Positions 35,947 to 44,335 of a DNA stretch of 64,000 nt are shown here, piece by piece. Positions within the stretch are counted from its first letter, which is position 1, and the number at the start of each line of letters is the position of its first letter. Location: positions 21,195-85,194 of the forward strand of contig NZ_LNYB01000031.1 in the NCBI RefSeq assembly GCF_001467625.1. Reading direction: 5' to 3'. The notes beneath the pieces are model-generated. The model was given only the letters and a program-made list of their open reading frames with translations, did no database searches and was not told the DNA's origin. The stretch comes from Legionella feeleii (GTDB lineage: Bacteria; Pseudomonadota; Gammaproteobacteria; Legionellales; Legionellaceae). The translations under genes and the position numbers were made by a program.

Positions 35947-37269
35947 ATGAAAAACGACTTTAAATCGCGTCTGTTGCACGTAATTCCTGGTGGCGCTCAT
36001 ACCTATTCGCGTGGTCATGATCAATATCCTGAAAATGCACCGCAAATTATGGTACGCGGAAAAGGGGCCTATACCTATGATGACCAGGGGATTGAATACC
36101 TGGATTATGGCATGGCCTTGCGAGCAGTAAATATTGGCTATGCAGAAGATGAAATCGATCAGGCAGCTTTTGAGCAGATTAGGAATGGTAATAATCTTAC
36201 CAGAGCTTCGATGATCGAATTGGAAGCAGCTGAATTGCTAGTTGAGCTGATTGACAGTGTTGACATGGTGAAGTTTACTAAAAATGGCTCAACCGCTGTT
36301 TCAGCAGCTGTTAAATTAGCAAGAGCTTATACTGGTCGCGATTTGGTGGCTCGTTGTGCCGAACAGCCCTTTTTTTCCTACGATGATTGGTTTATTGGTT
36401 CCACGCCGATAAAACGTGGTATACCTGCTAATGTCATCGAGCAAACCAAACTTTTTAGCTACAACGATCTTGCTTCATTGGAAGCGCTTATTGCGGAATA
36501 TCCGGAGCAAATAGCCTGTGTGGTTTTGGAGCCAAGTGCTATGCAGCATCCAGCGCCATCGCTCACTCATGCCGGTGAAACCTATCTTCATGATGTTCAA
36601 CGCTTATGCAAGAGGCATGGTATTGTTTTTGTCCTTGATGAAATGATCACCGGCTTTCGTTGGGATCTGAAGGGGGCGCAAAATTATTATAATGTTCAAC
36701 CGGACCTTTGTACTTTTGGCAAAGCAATGGCTAATGGTTTTGCTGTAGCAGCGATAGCAGGCAGGCGTGAAATTATGGAGCTAGGTTCAATTGAATTTCC
36801 TGGCCGTGAGCGTCTTTTTCTACTCTCCACAACCCATGGCGCCGAAATGTGTGGCCTTGGTGCTTTCGTTAAAACAGTGGAGTTTATGCAACGGCATCAG
36901 GTTGTGGAACACATATGGAATTACGGTAAGTCTTTAATTTCTTTAATGAATCAGAAGGCTGCAGAGGCAGGTATCGCAGATTTCTTTAAGGCAGGCGGGA
37001 TAGAATGTTCGCCCTGGTATGCAACTTATGATGCGAACGGGGAGACTTCTTTAGCATTCCGTACCTTATTTTCGCAGGAAATGATCAAGAATGGGGTACT
37101 GATGCCCTGGATCGCTTTGAGTTACCGGCATGGTGATAAAGAGTTACAAAAAACGGCAGCAGCACTTGAAAAGACTTTTAAAATTTATGCACATGCTATT
37201 GAACAAGGTTCAACAGAAGGTTATTTGCAAGGTGAGATCATCAAGCCGGTCTTCAGACGTCATAATTAA
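35947..37269 (+). CDS. Class III PLP aminotransferase (GSAM-like)
   Basis: This 440-residue fold type I enzyme resembles glutamate-1-semialdehyde aminomutase: PGGAHTYSRGHDQ, FTKNGSTAVSAAVKLARA, VFVLDEMITGFRW and the cofactor lysine in CTFGKAMANGF. It is unlikely to be hemL, because it is embedded between the legionaminic genes and the amidation module. It probably transaminates a sugar or a small amine substrate used for surface decoration. ATG 35947 is preferred, with TGGAAT about 5 nt upstream; an in-frame ATG at 35932 would add five residues. A 24-nt gap separates it from the SDR. Confidence 0.85.
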   Translation: MKNDFKSRLLHVIPGGAHTYSRGHDQYPENAPQIMVRGKGAYTYDDQGIEYLDYGMALRAVNIGYAEDEIDQAAFEQIRNGNNLTRASMIELEAAELLVELIDSVDMVKFTKNGSTAVSAAVKLARAYTGRDLVARCAEQPFFSYDDWFIGSTPIKRGIPANVIEQTKLFSYNDLASLEALIAEYPEQIACVVLEPSAMQHPAPSLTHAGETYLHDVQRLCKRHGIVFVLDEMITGFRWDLKGAQNYYNVQPDLCTFGKAMANGFAVAAIAGRREIMELGSIEFPGRERLFLLSTTHGAEMCGLGAFVKTVEFMQRHQVVEHIWNYGKSLISLMNQKAAEAGIADFFKAGGIECSPWYATYDANGETSLAFRTLFSQEMIKNGVLMPWIALSYRHGDKELQKTAAALEKTFKIYAHAIEQGSTEGYLQGEIIKPVFRRHN

Positions 37270-37293
37270 AAATGGGTCGTATCGAGTAGATTT

Positions 37294-38076
37294 ATGAATC
37301 AGGTACTAATAAAAGATAAAGTTGTTGTTGTTACTGGCGGAGCAGGCCTTTTAGGAGCCGAATTTGTTCAGGCCATTGCCAGGAATGGCGGTATTGCTAT
37401 CATTGCTGATCAAAATAGGGAAGCAGCACTTGATGCCGTAGAAAGAATAAGTCAACACGATCTGGAAGGGCGTGTTGATTTGGTAACATTGGATATTACA
37501 GATAAGACTTCAATTCTTGATGTGGTTAAAACAGTATCCGAAAAATATGGGAAAATAGACGCGTTGGTCAATAATGCTTATCCGCGAAATAAAAATTATG
37601 GCCGGCGATTGATGGAGGTCGAATATAGCGATTTCTGTGAAAATGTAAATCTTAATTTAGGGGGATACTTCCTTACTTCCCAGCAATTTGCTGCTTATTT
37701 TATGCAACAGGGTTATGGCAATATTATTAATATTGCTTCTATTTATGGTGTTGTAGCGCCCAAATTTGAAATTTATGAGAATACAGCGATGACTATGCCA
37801 GTTGAATACGCTGTAATAAAATCGGGTATCATTCATTTGACTAAGTATTTTGCAAAATCATTTAAAGGTAAACAAATCAGAGTTAATTCGTTAAGCCCTG
37901 GAGGCATTTTGGATGCTCAACCCGCTTCTTTTGTAAGCGCTTATAAAGAGGAATGTCTCAATAAAGGGATGTTGGATAAACGCGATTTATCTGGCTCCTT
38001 AATTTATTTACTGTCTGATCTGTCGAGCTATGTTAATGGCCAGAATCTCATCGTAGATGATGGATTCACAATTTAA
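37294..38076 (+). CDS. Short-chain dehydrogenase/reductase (PtmA-like)
   Basis: This 260-residue classical SDR has VVVTGGAGLLGAEF for NAD(P) binding, NNAYPRN for the NNAG region and a Ser-Tyr-Lys set (IASIYGV and YAVIK). It closes with SSYVNGQNLIVDDGFTI. In the Campylobacter legionaminic locus an SDR called PtmA has a comparable place, so I call it PtmA-like by context. Its substrate is unknown. It lies 11 nt before the amidotransferase gene, so the two are probably cotranscribed. Confidence 0.85.
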   Translation: MNQVLIKDKVVVVTGGAGLLGAEFVQAIARNGGIAIIADQNREAALDAVERISQHDLEGRVDLVTLDITDKTSILDVVKTVSEKYGKIDALVNNAYPRNKNYGRRLMEVEYSDFCENVNLNLGGYFLTSQQFAAYFMQQGYGNIINIASIYGVVAPKFEIYENTAMTMPVEYAVIKSGIIHLTKYFAKSFKGKQIRVNSLSPGGILDAQPASFVSAYKEECLNKGMLDKRDLSGSLIYLLSDLSSYVNGQNLIVDDGFTI

Positions 38077-38087
38077 TTAGGTGTTTT

Positions 38088-39263
38088 ATGACTGAGAAAC
38101 TTAAGCGTTGTTCTAATTGTTTACTACCAGAAACTTATGAAACCATCGAATTCGATGAGCATGGATGTTGCAACATTTGTAACTCAGCGAAAATTAAAAA
38201 AGAAAAAATTGATTGGGTAGCCAGGAAAAAACTATTGGATCAATTGATAGAGAAATACCGTGGTAAAGGCGATTATGATTGTATTATTCCTTTTAGCGGT
38301 GGGAAAGATAGTACTTTTCAACTCTTATACCTGATGAAGGAATACAAGATAAAACCATTGGTTGTTCGCTTTAATCACGGTTTTATGCGTTCGGTTATTA
38401 ATGAGAATAATCAGCGGACCTTCAAGAAATTAGGGGTTGATGTGATTGAGTTTACGCCTAATTGGAAAATCGTAAAAAAACTCATGCTCGAATCATTTAT
38501 CCGTAAAACGGATTTTTGCTGGCACTGCCATACCGGCATTTATTCCTATCCCATGCAAATCGCCATTAAATACAATGTTCCACTCATTTTTTGGGGTGAG
38601 CCCCAGGCTGAATTAACAGCTTATTACGATTATCTGAATGACGAAATCGAGTATGAAGATGAGAAAAAATTCAACATGATTAGAAACCTTGGGATATCGG
38701 CAGATGATATGTACGGTATGATTAATACCCCTGAAGATCCAATCGATCGACGAGATTTGAACCCGTTTACTTATCCTAAATTAAGTGAATTAAAAAAACT
38801 GGGCTATGCATCAGTGTGTTTGGGAAGTTTTATTCCTTGGGATTATGAAGCCAATACCAAGTGGATTAAAGAGGAACTTGGTTGGCAGCCAGATGAGTTA
38901 GAAGGTGTGCCCAACGAAGTTAACACCACTGGTGAGAAGATTGAGTGCTTTATGCAAGGTACCCGTGATTACATTAAATACATCAAGCGGGGTTATAGTC
39001 GTATTACGCAAATTAATTCAATTAAATTACGTAACAACAAGATCACCAAAGAAGAAGCTGAAAAATGGAATGCTATAGAAGGGCAACGACCTGAATCGTT
39101 GGATGTTTTTTTAAGCTATGTTGGTCTTACTGAAGAAGAATTTAATACAATTGTTAAACAAATGGCCATACCGCCTTATGAGCATGATTTTGAAAATAAT
39201 CCGAAAGCGAAACCGGTATGGGATACTATTAAGTGGTATAGAGAAGGTGAATGGATAAAATAA
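38088..39263 (+). CDS. N-acetyl sugar amidotransferase (WbuX/PseA family)
   Basis: This 391-residue enzyme of the WbpG/PseA/WbuX/PtmG group uses ammonia to turn a sugar N-acetyl group into an acetamidino group. A zinc-binding start (RCSNCLLPET with CCNIC) precedes a PP-loop ATP pyrophosphatase motif SGGKDS at residues 70-75, and WHCHTGIYSYPMQIAIK follows. L. pneumophila legionaminic acid carries a 5-acetamidino group, so this is its likely source. The gene overlaps the HisH-like gene by 13 nt. Confidence 0.92.
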   Translation: MTEKLKRCSNCLLPETYETIEFDEHGCCNICNSAKIKKEKIDWVARKKLLDQLIEKYRGKGDYDCIIPFSGGKDSTFQLLYLMKEYKIKPLVVRFNHGFMRSVINENNQRTFKKLGVDVIEFTPNWKIVKKLMLESFIRKTDFCWHCHTGIYSYPMQIAIKYNVPLIFWGEPQAELTAYYDYLNDEIEYEDEKKFNMIRNLGISADDMYGMINTPEDPIDRRDLNPFTYPKLSELKKLGYASVCLGSFIPWDYEANTKWIKEELGWQPDELEGVPNEVNTTGEKIECFMQGTRDYIKYIKRGYSRITQINSIKLRNNKITKEEAEKWNAIEGQRPESLDVFLSYVGLTEEEFNTIVKQMAIPPYEHDFENNPKAKPVWDTIKWYREGEWIK

Positions 39264-39874
39264 TAGGCATCTTGGATTATGGCATGGGGAATATTAATTC
39301 AGTTTATAATTCCTTGAGCTATTTGGGCTATGAACCTGAAATTGTGAAAACTGCCCAGGCAATTGAGCGCTGTTCACATCTGATTATTCCAGGTGTTGGT
39401 TCTTATGCAGTTGCTATGGCCAATATTGCGGCGCTTGAAGTAGATACTGTCATAATGAAGCATGTACAAGAAGGAAAACCCTTACTTGGAATTTGTTTGG
39501 GAATGCAGATTCTTTCTACAGAGGGTGAAGAGGGTGGTTACTCTAAAGGTCTGGGATTGATTGATGGCAAGGTTGAGTTTCTTGATCTTCCCGATTTGCC
39601 TGTTCCTCATGTTGGCTGGAATTCCTTGACATTTAATTTTGACCATCCCATTTGTAACAACCTGAAAAAGCATGTCGATTTTTATTTTGTTCATTCTTAT
39701 TTTTTCAATGCCAGTGATACAAGCAATGTGTTGGCTTTAACTGATTATGGTAAACAATTTCCCGCTATTGTCGTTAAGGAAAATGTAGTTGGTATTCAAT
39801 TCCATCCTGAGAAAAGTCAAGATAACGGTTTGTTATTGCTTGAGAATTTTTGTGAGTGGGGTGGGGCATGTTAA
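39251..39874 (+). CDS. HisH-like glutaminase (WbuY) of the amidation module
   Basis: This 207-residue class I glutamine amidotransferase is homologous to HisH. The triad looks complete: Cys82 in LGICLGMQ, and His185 and Glu187 in QFHPEKSQ. Its usual partner makes imidazole glycerol phosphate, but here it sits between a sugar amidotransferase and a HisF-like protein. The expected role is to release ammonia from glutamine for sugar amidation. No other histidine genes are present. It overlaps both neighbours (13 nt and 7 nt). Confidence 0.9.
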   Translation: MDKIIGILDYGMGNINSVYNSLSYLGYEPEIVKTAQAIERCSHLIIPGVGSYAVAMANIAALEVDTVIMKHVQEGKPLLGICLGMQILSTEGEEGGYSKGLGLIDGKVEFLDLPDLPVPHVGWNSLTFNFDHPICNNLKKHVDFYFVHSYFFNASDTSNVLALTDYGKQFPAIVVKENVVGIQFHPEKSQDNGLLLLENFCEWGGAC

Positions 39875-40635
39875 AAAAGCGAATCATTCCAACGCTGTTG
39901 CTAAGTAATGGCAGGATGGTCAAAGGCAAACAGTTTGACAATTTTCGTGACACCGGTGATCCGGTATCAGCAGCAAGAATTTACAATGCACAAAATGCCG
40001 ATGAGTTATTTTTTTTGGATATTGATGCTAATCGGAAAGGCAGTGCTTTTGACATTTTGGAGAAAACGGTCCATGCGGTTTCAGCAGAATGTTTTATGCC
40101 TTTGTCAGTAGGAGGTGGTGTTGATTCGATTGAAAAAATGCGCCGCTTACTACTGGCCGGTGCAGATAAGATTTCGATTACCACTGCGGCGCACACCACA
40201 CCGGATTTAATTGGCGAAGCAGCGAATCTATTTGGCCGGCAATGTGTAGTAGTAGGCTTGGATGTCAAAGTGGAGAATGGAAACTATTCTCTTTACAGCC
40301 ATTGCGGTAGGCAAAAATCAACCAAGTCGTTACGTGATTTTGTCCTGGAAATGACAGAACGAGGTGCTGGCGAATTTGTTATGAATTCTATCGATAACGA
40401 TGGCATGATGAATGGTTATGATTTGCAATTAGCCAAAGAGGTGAGACGCTATACGGATCGACCCCTTATCATTGCCGGCGGCGCCGGTACTTTTATGCAT
40501 TTGGTCGATGCGTTTAAAGAAGCCCAGGTGGATGCTGTTGCCTGCGCCAGCCTTTTTCACTTCGGTGATAATAACCCAATTCGTGCCCGTTCCTATTTGT
40601 TGAATCAGGGCATACCCATGAAGCTGACCAAATGA
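39868..40635 (+). CDS. HisF-like protein (WbuZ) lacking a catalytic Asp
   Basis: This 255-residue TIM barrel is homologous to the HisF cyclase. The start reads KRIIPTLLLSNG, where true HisF has IIPCLDVRDG, so the first catalytic aspartate is replaced by Leu11. The second (Asp132 in VVVGLDVK) and phosphate-binding parts (SVGGGVDS, IAGGAGTF) remain. This fits the WbuZ group that pairs with HisH to channel ammonia to a sugar amidotransferase. ATG 39868 is preferred over a GTG/ATG a few codons upstream because it starts at the conserved LKKRIIP. It overlaps the next gene by 4 nt. Confidence 0.9.
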   Translation: MLKKRIIPTLLLSNGRMVKGKQFDNFRDTGDPVSAARIYNAQNADELFFLDIDANRKGSAFDILEKTVHAVSAECFMPLSVGGGVDSIEKMRRLLLAGADKISITTAAHTTPDLIGEAANLFGRQCVVVGLDVKVENGNYSLYSHCGRQKSTKSLRDFVLEMTERGAGEFVMNSIDNDGMMNGYDLQLAKEVRRYTDRPLIIAGGAGTFMHLVDAFKEAQVDAVACASLFHFGDNNPIRARSYLLNQGIPMKLTK

Positions 40636-41291
40636 AATTAACCATTGAACTACACTCGCTCAGTGAGTACCTGGCAAAGCAATTACAAACTTTTTATCCT
40701 GATGGGGTACCAGTAAAGGATAGTATCAACAAGATAATGCCGACAGTCATTGAACGGCTGGATTACTGCTTTTCTCATATTCGCAAAAAATATTATTTCG
40801 ATGAGGGACAGGCGGTATTTAATCATTTGAATTCTGATCACTATGCCATGTTTTTGTATTTCGTTGCCAATGAAGCGTATCGGCAGCAATTTATCAATGT
40901 GGCGGAAAAAGCATTTTTATTGAATAAAGCCTTACATGGGATTGATGCTTTTTATTCTATTGCTCTTCCAAATGTGTTTTTGTTTGTCCACCCGATAGGC
41001 ACCATTCTTGGAAACGCGCATTACTCAGATTTTTTGGTAGTTTATCAGAATGTCACTGTTGGAACTGATGTAAATAGTGTCTATCCTCGTTTTGGTGAGG
41101 CAGTCGTGCTATATGCAAAAAGTTCGGTAATTGGTAAGTGTGATATTGGTAATAATGTAAGTATCGCCGGCAATACCTTTATAAGAAATACTGATGTGCC
41201 CGATGATTCCGTTGCCGTAGGTTTCTACCCTGAAGTTAGGATAAAGAAGAATAGTAAGAATAATAAATATGATTTTTTTCTTAACCAATAG
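40632..41291 (+). CDS. Serine acetyltransferase-like hexapeptide protein
   Basis: This 219-residue protein has a helical N-terminal half (about 1-120) and a C-terminal left-handed beta-helix with HPIGTILGNAHYSDFLV, NVTVGTD and GNNVSIAGNTFI. The layout recalls CysE-type serine acetyltransferases, but the histidine motif is not the usual CysE one. As it overlaps the HisF-like gene by 4 nt, it more likely acylates a sugar or amine in this pathway than makes cysteine. It ends the second tight gene block. Confidence 0.8.
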   Translation: MKLTIELHSLSEYLAKQLQTFYPDGVPVKDSINKIMPTVIERLDYCFSHIRKKYYFDEGQAVFNHLNSDHYAMFLYFVANEAYRQQFINVAEKAFLLNKALHGIDAFYSIALPNVFLFVHPIGTILGNAHYSDFLVVYQNVTVGTDVNSVYPRFGEAVVLYAKSSVIGKCDIGNNVSIAGNTFIRNTDVPDDSVAVGFYPEVRIKKNSKNNKYDFFLNQ

Positions 41292-41555
41292 GGTCTGTTG
41301 CCGTTTCTACTATCCTGGCCGAAAAGCTGGCGCAATAGCTGCGGAGCGCAGGCAATGCTATAGAACAGGATTTTGTAGTAAATTGACAAGTATAAATTTT
41401 TTTATAATAATCCGCTTTTTTTCGCGCAGACACAACTCGCGTCCACAAGATTTTACACATAGCCTCGTTAGCCTCAATTCCTCAAGGTTATGTGAGCGCA
41501 GTGGTCAGTGTGGATGTATTCTCAGTGAATTAAGAGCAAGAAACAAGGAGTGTCA
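41292..41555. other. Intergenic region before manC
   Basis: This 264-nt gap has no convincing gene. It contains GGGTCTGTTGCC (41291-41302), an inverted copy of which lies at 44293-44304, and the word TTTCTACTATC shared with the palindrome at 35817. It also has an AT-rich stretch (about 41395-41425) that could hold a manC promoter. The ribosome site AAGGAG at 41545-41550 belongs to manC. Confidence 0.45.
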
Positions 41556-42971
41556 ATGCGTTTGATACCGACAATTCTATGTGGTGGAGCAGGTTCCAGG
41601 CTTTGGCCGGTTTCCCGTGAATTGCATCCTAAACCATTTATTCGCCTAGCTGATGGGCAAAGCCTATTGCAGAAGACTTTTCTGCGGGGAGCGGCTTTAT
41701 CCGGTGTTGAGGAAATTCTCACAGTCACCAACCGGGAATTATTTTTCAAAACAGAAGATGAGTTTCGGGAAGTTAATGCAGCTGACCTAACCATGTCTTT
41801 TATTCTCGAGCCTTTTGGTCGTAATACCGCAGCTGCTATTGCTGCCGCAGCCTTGCGCATTGTTAATCTGTATAATGAAGATACACTGATGCTGGTATTG
41901 CCTGCAGATCATCTTATCTCCGAACAGGAAGCATTTGCGGTAGCAATTGCACAAGCGGTTGAGCTTGCTGAACAAGGCAAGTTGGTTACTTTTGGCATTC
42001 AGCCTGATCGGCCTGAGACTGGTTACGGTTATATCGAAGCGGATGGTACCAATGTATTAAGTTTTGTTGAAAAACCTTCCTTGCAAAAAGCACAGGAATA
42101 CCTTGATTCTGGGCGTTTTCTGTGGAATTCAGGCATGTTTTGTTTTTCCGCTGGGATCTTATTGCGGGAGATGGAGCATTATTGCCCGGATATTCTTCTT
42201 GCTACTAAAACTTGCCTGGAACAATCCCATACAGCAACTGGAAAAGGGTTTTCACAACTGGAACTCGATGCCCAAAGTTTTAGCACCGTTCCTGAAAACT
42301 CAATTGATTATGCCATTATTGAAAAATCGGCGCGAGTTGCTGTTGTGCCGTGTAGCATCGGTTGGAGTGATATTGGCTCCTGGAATGCTTTAGGGGATTT
42401 GGCTGAGCCTGATGCACAGGGAAATCGTATTGAAGGCGAGGCACTGCTCCATGACGTATCTAATTGTTATATTCGCAGTAAGGAGCGTTTGATTGGAGCT
42501 GTGGGGGTTGAGAATCTATTCATTATTGATACGCCCGATGCGTTATTGGTCGCTGATAAATCACGTGACCAGGATGTGAAGCGTATCTATGCCCAGTTGA
42601 AAGCACAAGGTCATGAAGCACATAAACTGCATCGTACCGTGCATCGTCCCTGGGGAACCTATACTGTGTTGGAAGAGGGGCCACGCTTCAAAATCAAACG
42701 TATTGAAGTAAGGCCGGGAGCAAGCCTTAGTTTACAAATGCATCATCATCGCAGTGAACACTGGATTGTTGTGAGTGGTATGGCCAAGGTCATCAATGGC
42801 GAGCAGGAAATGTTTGTCAGAACGAATGAATCGACTTATATTCCTGCTGGTCATAAACATCGTCTGGAAAATCCTGGTGTGCTTGATCTGGTTATGATTG
42901 AGGTACAGAGTGGTGAGTATATGGGCGAAGATGATATTGTCCGATTCCAGGATGTTTATGGTAGGGTGTGA
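41556..42971 (+). CDS. manC: Mannose-1-phosphate guanylyltransferase / mannose-6-phosphate isomerase
   Basis: This 471-residue bifunctional enzyme makes GDP-D-mannose. The N-terminal guanylyltransferase has ILCGGAGSRLWPVSRE, FILEPFGRNTAAAI and FVEKPS. The C-terminal cupin (type II isomerase) has HRPWGTYTVLEEG, GASLSLQMHHHRSEHW and NESTYIPAGHKHRLENPG. ATG 41556 is chosen over GTG 41550, because AAGGAG ends at 41550 and gives a 5-nt spacing. The GDP-mannose feeds the gmd and fcl genes downstream. No phosphomannomutase gene lies in the window. Confidence 0.94.
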   Translation: MRLIPTILCGGAGSRLWPVSRELHPKPFIRLADGQSLLQKTFLRGAALSGVEEILTVTNRELFFKTEDEFREVNAADLTMSFILEPFGRNTAAAIAAAALRIVNLYNEDTLMLVLPADHLISEQEAFAVAIAQAVELAEQGKLVTFGIQPDRPETGYGYIEADGTNVLSFVEKPSLQKAQEYLDSGRFLWNSGMFCFSAGILLREMEHYCPDILLATKTCLEQSHTATGKGFSQLELDAQSFSTVPENSIDYAIIEKSARVAVVPCSIGWSDIGSWNALGDLAEPDAQGNRIEGEALLHDVSNCYIRSKERLIGAVGVENLFIIDTPDALLVADKSRDQDVKRIYAQLKAQGHEAHKLHRTVHRPWGTYTVLEEGPRFKIKRIEVRPGASLSLQMHHHRSEHWIVVSGMAKVINGEQEMFVRTNESTYIPAGHKHRLENPGVLDLVMIEVQSGEYMGEDDIVRFQDVYGRV

Positions 42972-43170
42972 AATTCTTTCCTAAAAGTATTTGCTAGCTA
43001 CCCAATGCAAAAGGGGAGAGGTTGGAAGTTGGATTAAAAATGTTCAGTCTTGATCCTTAGCCAGCCCTAAATTTAAGAACAACGAAAGAACAATCAAATA
43101 GGTTTTGGGCTGGTAAAACTGAGACTATTGAATTTGTTTCGTAACTGACAAATATATCACGAGGTGTTTG

Positions 43171-44238
43171 GTGAAAACGGCATTAATTACAGGGGTTACT
43201 GGTCAAGACGGTGCCTATTTAGCGGAGTTCCTTATCAACAAGGGCTATACAGTCCATGGCATTAAGCGTCGATCGTCCCTACTGAATACAGGTCGCATCG
43301 ATCATTTGTATCAGGATCCCCACGAAAAGGATCTTCGCCTTATTCTCCATTATGGTGATATGACTGACAGTACTAGTTTAATCCGTATCATTCAACAAAC
43401 CAAACCGGATGAAATCTATAATCTGGCTGCGCAGAGTCATGTATCTGTTTCCTTTGAGGAGCCGGAATACACTGCCAATTCGGATGCTTTAGGTGCATTG
43501 CGTATTTTAGAGGCAATTCGGATCTTGGGTTTTGAACAAAGAACCAAATTTTATCAAGCTTCTACATCTGAATTATACGGTTTGGTTCAGGAAACCCCAC
43601 AAAAAGAAACGACACCTTTTTATCCTCGCTCACCTTACGCTGTTTCTAAATTATATGCCTACTGGATTACAGTGAATTATCGTGAAGCCTATAATATGTT
43701 TGCCTGCAATGGTATTTTGTTTAATCACGAATCCCCCATTCGCGGTGAAACCTTCGTAACAAGAAAAATTACACGAGGTCTTGCGCGTATCAAATGTGGT
43801 TTGGAAGGATGTTTGTATTTAGGAAACATCAATGCCAAGCGTGATTGGGGGCATGCAAAAGACTATGTTGAGATGCAATGGTTGATGTTGCAGCAAGAAA
43901 AGCCAGAGGATTTTGTCATTGCAACCGGTGAACAGCACAGTGTGCGTGAATTTATTAATTTGGCCGCGAAGGAAATTGATTTAGAGCTTCATTGGGAGGG
44001 TGAGGGGATTAATGAGAAGGCCTACGACAGTGATGGTGTATGCCGAATTGCTATTGATCCTCGCTATTTCAGACCTACTGAAGTAGATACTTTATTGGGT
44101 GATGCCAGTAAAGCGCGTCAGAAATTAGGTTGGGAACCACGAATTCAATTTCATGAGTTGGTAGAAGAAATGATTCGCGCAGATTATGAAATAGCTTGCA
44201 GAGATAAATTTATTAAAGAAAATGGTTACGAAAAATAA
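43171..44238 (+). CDS. gmd: GDP-mannose 4,6-dehydratase
   Basis: This 355-residue extended SDR converts GDP-D-mannose to GDP-4-keto-6-deoxy-mannose. It shows [25 protein letters not shown], the catalytic ASTSELYG and YAVSK, and [18 protein letters not shown] use GTG 43171, with GAGG at 43161-43164 and a 6-nt gap; a TTG one codon earlier is also open. A gap of about 200 nt with no clear gene separates it from manC. Confidence 0.95.
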   Translation: MKTALITGVTGQDGAYLAEFLINKGYTVHGIKRRSSLLNTGRIDHLYQDPHEKDLRLILHYGDMTDSTSLIRIIQQTKPDEIYNLAAQSHVSVSFEEPEYTANSDALGALRILEAIRILGFEQRTKFYQASTSELYGLVQETPQKETTPFYPRSPYAVSKLYAYWITVNYREAYNMFACNGILFNHESPIRGETFVTRKITRGLARIKCGLEGCLYLGNINAKRDWGHAKDYVEMQWLMLQQEKPEDFVIATGEQHSVREFINLAAKEIDLELHWEGEGINEKAYDSDGVCRIAIDPRYFRPTEVDTLLGDASKARQKLGWEPRIQFHELVEEMIRADYEIACRDKFIKENGYEK

Positions 44239-44269
44239 CCTGCGCATAGTGGAAGAGGGCTTCCAGGAC

Positions 44270-44300
44270 CTGTTGCCAAGCCAGTAGATTATGGCAACAG
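44270..44300. repeat. Hairpin with inverted copy of the 41291 motif
   Basis: A 9-bp perfect stem (CTGTTGCCA / TGGCAACAG) with a 13-nt loop lies between gmd and fcl. The right arm extends into GGCAACAGACCC (44293-44304), the exact reverse complement of GGGTCTGTTGCC at 41291-41302. There is no T run directly after, so it is not a standard terminator. Confidence 0.55.
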
Positions 44301-44335
44301 ACCCAATTTTACGAATTGTAATGAGTGAGTGAGAT

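Noticed and set aside
35947-37269. hemL (glutamate-1-semialdehyde aminomutase)
   Set aside because: The fold matches, but the gene lies inside the sugar operon and not with haem genes, so a sugar or amine role is more likely.
39251-40635. HisH and HisF as part of a histidine operon
   Set aside because: No other his gene is near, the HisF-like protein lacks Asp11, and both overlap sugar genes.
41269-41565. Rightward open frame of 98 codons before manC
   Set aside because: It runs through the acetyltransferase end and intergenic DNA, with biased composition and no ribosome site or domain.
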